A stretch of DNA of 64,000 bases from assembly GCA_021521415.1 (NCBI GenBank), contig JAIQDT010000192.1, positions 1,054,001-1,118,000 on the forward strand. Direction: 5' to 3'. Source of the DNA: Bidens hawaiensis. Taxonomy: Eukaryota; Streptophyta; Magnoliopsida; Asterales; Asteraceae. Below the pieces are notes generated by a model. The model was not told where the DNA came from. It ran no database searches and was given only the letters and a program-made list of their open reading frames with translations. This document shows, piece by piece, positions 57,426-64,000 of the stretch; position 1 is the stretch's first letter, and each line of letters begins with the position of its first letter. A program made the position numbers and the translations under genes.

Positions 57426-58951
57426 AGTTATTATTATCTTTAACAAAACAATTATTATTATCATTATCTTCATAATTAATAGATTATTATTATGATTATT
57501 ATTATCTTTATTATTATGATTATTAAGGAATATTATTACAATCTAGTATTGTTAATATCATCCACTTGTTTTATTAAACCGAAACCCATGTCGGGCCTAG
57601 TTACCATTTAACGTCATCATCACTCGAATTATATCTTTTTTATCACTAATACTACTATTTTTAAAATGTTATAAGTATTAGTTATTATTAATATGGCACA
57701 TATAATTATTATAATAATAATTATTATTATTTTTAAAACTTATAAATCTATTTATAACGTTTTCAACAATAAAGAAATGAGTAGTATATTATATATTATA
57801 TTCACCATTATCTTATATATCTAGATATATATATATACATATATAACATGTTCTAACGTTATTATTATCATAACTATCCTTATTATTAATAATATTATTT
57901 CATTTTAAATTATTAATTAAGTATGAGTCCCTAATCATTAACAAACTAACTGGTAACCCGATTAACAACCGAACCTTCTCGTTTATTGATTCCAATATAG
58001 TTTCATCATGGTTTCAAGTTCATTAATATATTACCTTATTTATTTTTAGCTAAGGTGTTTATCGTTTCAAGTCGGATTCGTTCGTTTTGTTCACAAGCTT
58101 TCTATATGTCCATCTTTAACTAGTTCTCAATTCATCAATCGAGGTGAGTACTTTCATACCTCTTTTTCCATCTTCCATTTTGGGCTGACATTTCATAATT
58201 ATCAAACTAAATGCTTTATTTACTTGAATCTTTAAACCCACAAACATTATTGTATACTTTACTTAAATAAATGCTCGATTTTGTGTTATATGCTTACATG
58301 CTTAAATGTTTATTGCTTTGGCGGGTAGCCACACTTGAATGCTAAGGCAGGTTGGCCTCACAAAATCCGATCTATTTGGTATCCCCTTATAGACGATATC
58401 GCGATCCGAATCGAAATCCCGTGTCCATTTGGTATTCTCTTATGGAGGGTGTCGTTAATGTATTCTTATTAACGATAACTATTTAGCATGAGGCGGGTAG
58501 CCTCACGGACACTATGATCCGAGTATACTTGATTGTAACCATTTAGAAAGGATCCGAACTATTTATCTTTTGCATATCTAAATTGTTGCTATTATTTATT
58601 GTTTTGTATACAAGTTTTGTGGCTTTTTATTACTATATACTTATATGCTCAAACTTATGAATTGCTCACCAACCTTTGTGTTGACAAACTTTATTTTATG
58701 AAATGTTACAGGTTTGACTTTTGTTGACTCGATGACTTGATGAAAACGTTACCAAGACAATTAGGATATTAGTAAAACGAACAATATAATTGTTACTTGT
58801 ATTCAAATTGTTTGTGTGAACGAGATGTGTTGATTATTGATTTATGAAATAAATGAGCTGATTAAATATTGTCACTTTAAATTGTGTCTTGTGTATTTGG
58901 GCAATCGGTTGCACCCCGGCATGTTCCGCCGCCGTTGGTCGGGGTGTGACA
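56333..58951 (+). repeat. Right LTR of the LARD-like Gypsy derivative
   Basis: 2,619 bp, TGTGACATTCGTC...GGGGTGTGACA. Same order of TATA-rich core (56597-56620), CCGGCGACC segment, (CT)n (about 56868-57055) and (ATT)n tracts (57260-57540) as the left LTR, plus about 430 bp (57785-58270 region) missing there. Confidence 0.9.
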
Positions 58952-58956
58952 CTTAG

Positions 58957-60222
58957 CATCTCAGGGGGGGAGTAGTTGTAGAGAATATGTTTTTGAAAAA
59001 CATAAGACATGATGATGTTGACGATGATCCCAATGAATCAAAAGGTGCAGGTGGTGAGATGCTAAGCACTTCACAAGTTCTTGGTACTCAAGCTACAACT
59101 CAAGGGGAGTCAAGTTAACAGGGAGCTGGTATCGGTGATGATACCGTTGTTGTTGATGAAGAGATTGGTGATCTTCAAGATATTGATGAGTTTGATGTGA
59201 TGTCGGATGATGGTGCGGAGTTAGAAGAGGGAGGGATTAGAAAACATGTGAAAATATTGTGAATGATAACACCTTAGAAGAAGGTAAGATAACTAAGGAG
59301 GGGGTAGAGCATGTTTACCATCTCCTATAAGTGAACAAGTTTGGGTTAACACTAATGGTGGTGAATCGTTAGATTTGGACAAGATTTCTAGACTTGTGGA
59401 TGAGGAAGTTGATGAGTCTGAGAGGGAAGAGAAACCCAGATGAAAATAGTAGTGTGCTAACTGGTTTGTGAGACCGAAGAAACCAGCAGTTCCACCTACG
59501 TTTAAGAAAAGTTACAAAATCAAGGGACTCAGTGAGTTGAAGAAGGTAATTATAACTTGGTTGTATGATATTAAGATAAAGTTGTTTGTTTTGAAAAGAT
59601 ATGATGGGATTCAGTATTTTCCTAGGTACTTGAGATCATTCAACACTTTACCTAAATGTGAGGTAAAGGATTTGGCAAGAATGAAGTTGATATATATACG
59701 AAAGGATAATTTTGCTGATTGGTAAGAAGATCATCTGGAAGGAAGTGAAAGATAAGAAGTTTATCGTGCTCAAGCCTTAAAAGGGTAAATTTGTTTAAGA
59801 TACTGAGAGAGGGGTTAGATCTAATGGGAGACCAAGGATGATGGTAAATACAAACTTGTTATAAATGCTTGAAGAAGTAACCAATGAAGCCTATGCCTCA
59901 GGATGTGTTGAAGAATATGAAATTATGGGGTGTTGATAGTAATACGGAACAGGCAGTGATGGAGGATGAAGATGAGCAAGAGTTTTTGAGATTATATGAT
60001 CCTATGCACTTGGTAAATCTTTCAAAGTCTGATTTGCATGTACTCCATAACATTAAGATATATTACAATCCTGTATGGAGGTCAAAAGGAAAGAAGTATC
60101 AGAGGGTTGCCTCGGTTTGTGTGAGACACAGAGTGCATGCTGGAAGCATCGCTTGAAGACGGTGTTGGATTGTAGGATGAAGAAAAACAAGAAACAAATG
60201 GAGCTACTACCAAGGGGGGGTC
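58957..60222 (+). pseudogene. ORF3 copy 3, C-terminal part, broken, overlapping the PPT
   Basis: Resumes directly after CTTAG: with the insertion removed the frame reads KKYLASQGGSSC across a G7 tract, as in E1. An acidic linker follows, then KKPAVPPTFKKSYKIKGLSELKKVIITWLYDIKIKLFVLKRYDGIQYF (59468-59725) and MKPMPQDVLKNMKLWGVDSNTEQAVMEDEDEQEFLRLYDPMHLVNLSKSDLHVL...KKYQRVASVCV (59884-60156). A shifted frame reads CRMKKNKKQMELLPRGGLLVH through the PPT CCAAGGGGGGGTC (60210-60222) into the LTR. Confidence 0.7.
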
Positions 60223-60631
60223 TGTTGGTGCATTTTCGTGTGTTAGTAGTCCATATATAGGTTTTATGTTTATCTTGTTAGTAATAAACAATAGTTTGTG
60301 TTTGTGCTTTGTGTTTGACGAGTTAGTTATAAGCGAAGTTATGGGTTAAGAGAAGTTAAGATTACTTCACCTATTATGTAACAGGCGAAGATATGTATTA
60401 TATAAACATATCTTCGGACTAGGGTTTGGAGTTTTTCATTCTGACAGTCGCGAATTTGTGAAGTGATATCGGATATTGAAAGATACAGAGCTATATTTCA
60501 ATACAAAGTAATCATTTGATTTGATTGTTATTTTGCTTGTTCTAGTCTATACTCGTTATCAAACACAAAGGGGCATCCGCACCCTTGGAATTTTTTATAT
60601 GTCTTGTATTGGTCCATTCCATGGACCTACA
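60223..60631 (+). repeat. 3' LTR of the element carrying ORF3 copy 3
   Basis: 409 bp, TGTTGGTGCATTTTCG...GGACCTACA, similar in start and end to the E1 LTR. It contains GCGAAGTT, AGAAGTTAAG, TTCACC and GCGAAGAT units (60330-60390) before TATATAAACATATC (60399-60412). The matching 5' LTR was not found in the window, so this element lacks its 5' half here. Confidence 0.8.
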
Positions 60632-61743
60632 AAATGCAATAACTCAAGATCATCAGGATTGATTTGATCCTAGTCTTCATTACTAAGATCATATGTAACC
60701 ACCTAACTACCAACCAACTGTTCATAAGAGGACATGAAAGCACCAATGAAGGCAAAACGTTATTCGGCCTTTTTCATGTTAAAATTAGGTTCTGCATGTA
60801 GTCGTCTTAAAGTTTCTTATGTAGAAATTGAAAGATGAGGACCTTGAGCAGCGAAATTTTGTTGGTGATTCTTGAGATCCTTGCAAAGAAATAGATCATC
60901 CAAAAGATGTTCCTTGAAATATATTTATGTATGGATAAGGTTGCTCAGTCAAATATACTTTGATTGGAGAAATTTGATTCTTTGCTATGGGAGAAGAAGC
61001 ACCATACAAGGTTGGATCTTGAATTTCTCTCAACATATTCTCACACATGATATAATTTTCCCTCTTTAGAAGCTTTTCAATGAAATCAATGCATGTAAAA
61101 CCTATTGGCCTGAAAAACTCATTTTTAGTAAGAATCATAACATATGTAGAATAAGACTTTGGTAATACATCTTTTAATGTCTGTATTCTATCACGCTCAT
61201 CCTCATGAAGATAATAACGATTGAGCTCAACAATTAAGTAACAATATCTGGTAAGAAGCTCAGAATTTGTTTCATCTGGAAGAAGTTTGAAATTCTTGTA
61301 TTGAGATTTAAGCATGGACTTCTTTTTTATGTCAAATTCCTATAACTTACTTTAGTCAAAGCCTCATACAGAAAATAAGAAGTTATGAAATGATCAAACT
61401 AATATAAAATATTCTCAAGTAAACCCATGGTAAGTGTGGGCAATGTTTTTGCATCCAAATCATACGTTCGTTTTTCATCAGTTGCCATTTGAGGTACCTC
61501 CTTCAATTTACCATAATCACTACCTGGTGTTTCAATAACTAGTCATGTATACGGTTCTCTCAGCAATAAAAGACAATCAGGTTGTACTACCCCTAAATGT
61601 GATTCAATACGTTTACTCCATCATGGAAAATCTTCAAAATTCATCAATTTTGGAGTTTTTGCATGTGTTCCAATCTCATTATCGTAATTGATAATTATTT
61701 GCATCATGGAATTTTGAGAAGCAAGAGCATATAAATTAGACAT
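60632..61743 (-). pseudogene. gag: Minus-strand Copia gag, capsid part, truncated
   Basis: The minus ATG at 61743 gives MSNLYALASQNSMMQIIINYDNEIGTHAKTPKLMNFEDFP, then a stop, WSKRIESHLG, further stops, and from 61315 an open segment MLKSQYKNFKLLPDETNSELLTRYCYLIVELNRYYLHEDERDRIQTLKDVLPKSYSTYVMIL, the mid-capsid region of Copia gag. It runs on to INPDDLELLHF, equal to the [13 protein letters not shown] site of E1 gag, where the element ending at 60631 cut it. The remaining gag and pol are not seen in the window. Confidence 0.75.
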
Positions 61744-62633
61744 CTTTGCGAAATTTGGTTAAGACTGATGAAAGCATGAGTGAACAATGACAAACTTGAA
61801 AGTTTAAGTGTTAAAGTCAAATTGGAAAGTTTAGGGATTTAAAATGTAAAAAAGTAGGTACAAGGGGTGAACTTGCGAAAAATGAAAAAGGTTTAATGAT
61901 TCATAAGCTTAAATGAAAGGCGTATAAGCCTTAACAAGGTAAGAGAATGGGTATATGGATTTTAATGGCTCATTCGCTGACATATACAAACGAATGACTC
62001 ATACATTGGAACATAGAAACGAATGACTCAAACGTTGTTGAATGATAATCAACGTATGAGCTAACCAAATGAGTAACAACTACACGTATGATCAGTTATG
62101 AATCAGTTATTCACCCCAACCGAATGATAAACAGTACTCGTTTACCAACACTCAACGACTAGGCGTATGAACCGTGAATAATCAATCGAATGGGTTCCTT
62201 GATCAAGAAAATGAATCATGAATCGTCATTCAGTCTTCAACCATGTCCAGAAATGCACCATATCCAATTTCAACAAGTTAACTCAATCAAAAACACTCGG
62301 ATATAGAAACTGAATACCAATTTAGTATCAATTTTAACCAACTGAAAGTCAAAATAGGTCAAACGACTCAGTTTCCGCGGTTTATCGGATTCAAATCAAA
62401 CAACAATCAATTTATCAATTGCATTGAAATTCATTAATCGCTAGTTACCGAAGCAAATCTTAATCATTCAACATCATAAGCATTGACTAATCAAACTCAG
62501 TTTGATTAGAAAGATGCTACAGCACACTGTTTGATCAAATTAGGTCAAATCAGCCATTAACACACCTCGAATTAACTTCAATTCAAGCTTAAATCAATAT
62601 AATATTCTCAATTACACCTAATCAGATGTCAAA
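61744..62633 (-). promoter_or_regulatory. Pre-gag leader of the minus-strand Copia element
   Basis: About 890 bases without a gene. Between 61970 and 62175 it holds ACGAATGACTCA, CATTCGCTGA, ACGTATGA and GCGTATGA-type units. The adjoining LTR has the same motif group, repeating the LTR/leader pairing seen in E1 and D. Confidence 0.5.
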
Positions 62634-62645
62634 GCTCTGATACCA
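62634..62645 (-). other. Primer-binding site of the minus-strand Copia element
   Basis: GCTCTGATACCA on the plus strand, that is TGGTATCAGAGC on the minus strand: exact initiator tRNA-Met PBS, two bases from the LTR. Confidence 0.9.
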
Positions 62646-62647
62646 CT

Positions 62648-63119
62648 TGAGAAAGCTCGATCATATCTAGTCTGATTATTAGGTTTAGATCAATTAGGCT
62701 TATGTGTATGTAGTGTGTGTAGTGTGTGTTTACGGAGACAATTGTACAGACTTTCGTTAGCACCATATCATAAAATAAACTAATTAACTTACATTCGCTA
62801 GGAATTGATATATATTTATAGTGTATGAGCTAATTCGTTGGACATACTCAGCGAATGAGCCTTCATACGCTGACAACATAAATAAATAACACCTCATACG
62901 CTGACTTCGTAAGCGTATGGGCTCCAAACCTAGCGAATACGGTTCATACACCAACTACATTTGCGTATGACCAGCAAAACTAGATGTGTTTCATACGCTT
63001 AGACTCTAAGCGTATGATTCTATAAATATTTACATAAATGACACTATTACCCCCTTCACTATCCAAACTAGACCAAACAATTACAACGTACAAGACAAAC
63101 TTAAAATACTACATCAACA
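62648..63119 (-). repeat. 5' LTR of the minus-strand Copia element
   Basis: 472 bp. On the minus strand it starts TGTTGATGTAG and ends GCTTTCTCA next to the PBS. A minus-strand TATA box CTATAAATATATATC lies at about 62806-62822. U3 (62825-63030) is dense in CATACGCT/AGCGTATG and CGAATG units. The left border is fixed by the PBS; the right border is inferred from the TG and the size of related LTRs. Confidence 0.75.
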
Positions 63120-64000
63120 ATGGTTAATAGAATGCTACCACACCTTGTTATGCTGACTCAGCCTTTAAATGTATTTTCAGAATGATCACTTCTGAACCCT
63201 AATAAGGACCTTCTGAAGTTGAATGCTTTTGTTTAGACAGTTCGTTCGAACAACTTTAGGCCATTTTCATTTTAAGCCCAATTTTGACCATGGGACATTT
63301 ACCATTTAGTCCCTTGATTTCTTTAATACTATACCGAATGTATGAAATTCATAAGTTTGCTTTTTAGTCTAAATAAATGGAGTCTGATAAGTTTTAGTTG
63401 AACATGTAAATGAGTTTTGTTAAATGGATCGTGCAGGTTAACTAAAGAAGTTTATGGGTTGGCCATTTTAATTTAATTGTTTAATGAGAACGTGTTTATT
63501 TTAAAACAGAAACTGAATTATGCCTATTTTTAATGATAAAAGAGAAATTATCATGAAGTTTTATTTCTTAATGTAATGGTTTTAAAAACAAATGAATTGG
63601 TTTTGTAAGCTAATTTTTATCCGGTGCGGGCTGGTCGATAAAACTCGGGCGTTGGTAAAATCCAAGCGTTGTAGGTCCTGAATTTTGACAAACCAAAACC
63701 ATTTTAGAGAGGTGGGTCAATGAGGTGGCGTCGGTCAGTAAAGCTCGGGCGTTGGTAAAACTGAGTGTTGTCGATCCAGCGTGTTGAAGCGATGAGCCTA
63801 CACAAAATTAGTTTGTCTTCATCACGCCGTACGGTACCAGAACTAAAAAACAAAACAAAATTGCTATTCGGTCATATTTCGATATTGTAGCGATACTAAA
63901 ACAAAATGTGGTGATTGTATGCAAATTCGGTCTGTTTCAGTTAACAACACAACTCTCTAGCCCACACCAAAGTTAATGTTAAAAGACAAACCATACTAAC
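63120..64000. other. Unassigned right end of window with an imperfect 45-bp direct repeat
   Basis: No gene recognised. Two similar segments occur at about 63630-63676 and 63734-63778 sharing AAAACTCGGGCGTTGGTAAA-like text. This resembles repeated non-coding DNA but gives no family. Confidence 0.5.

Larger units (their letters stand above)
41845..58951 (+). mobile_element. Non-coding Gypsy derivative (LARD-like), 17.1 kb including nested elements
   Basis: LTRs at 41845-43950 and 56333-58951, perfect target duplication CTTAG (41840-41844 and 58952-58956), and a degenerate PBS after the left LTR. Without the nested E3 the internal region is about 4.5 kb (43951-45081 plus 52996-56332) and shows no gag or pol similarity. 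Large LTR elements without coding capacity fit the LARD class, moved by proteins of a relative. LTR termini TGTGAC...GTCGGGGTGTGACA are of the Tekay-like type. It sits inside ORF3 copy 3. Confidence 0.88.

Noticed and set aside
57216..57495. Isoleucine-rich ORFs on both strands
   Set aside because: Translation of an (ATT)n tract.
60872..61069. Plus-strand ORF overlapping the minus-strand gag
   Set aside because: Shadow of the Copia gag frame on the other strand.

Overview
This window looks like plant nuclear heterochromatin built almost entirely of LTR retrotransposons inserted into one another. I found no host cellular gene, rRNA or tRNA. Evidence for a plant: Copia and Gypsy polyproteins, primer-binding sites matching initiator tRNA-Met, long Gypsy LTRs with TG...CA ends and 5-bp target-site duplications (TSDs). 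The Copia elements have a gag with two zinc knuckles separated by a coiled coil and a VPPPY motif, plus a third ORF after RNase H. From memory this layout resembles elements of the daisy family (Asteraceae), so an Asteraceae genome is my best guess, not a proven one. Layout: 1-837 is the 3' end of a Copia element. 1041-16568 is the 3' half of an older Copia element (third ORF and LTR), split by E1, a structurally complete 12.1-kb Copia element (2727-14868, TSD GAAAG). 16569-18768 is a degraded Copia pol. 18769-24900 is the 5' part of Copia element D (LTR, leader, gag); its leader holds a Copia solo LTR, which itself holds a 3.1-kb Gypsy solo LTR. 24897-32760 is a Gypsy element of the same LTR family on the minus strand, with both LTRs truncated. 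32760-37766 is a second, nearly identical copy of 17976-24900, and the D gag then continues to about 39015. 39540-60631 is the 3' half of another Copia element with the third ORF, split by a 17.1-kb non-coding Gypsy derivative (41845-58951, TSD CTTAG). That derivative is split by E3, a coding-deficient Copia element (45082-52995, TSD TATAA), and E3 by a 2.2-kb solo LTR (46201-48419, TSD AGAAT). 60632-63119 is a minus-strand Copia gag, leader and LTR. How the parts relate: the Copia elements share a modular plan of LTR, PBS, pre-gag leader with clustered short motifs, gag, PR, IN, RT, RH, a conserved structured 3' block, then in some families a leader with its own TATA box and ORF3, whose last codons overlap the polypurine tract and the LTR start. 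Within a family the same short motif (GCGAAGTT, AACGAATGAG, AGCGTATG or GCATAAGT types) recurs in the LTR and in the gag or ORF3 leader, while families differ in the motif. That pattern, ORF3 with its promoter-like leader, and the conserved tandem hairpins after RNase H are the most unusual signals here. All coding regions are broken by stops or frameshifts, so none of these copies looks autonomous.
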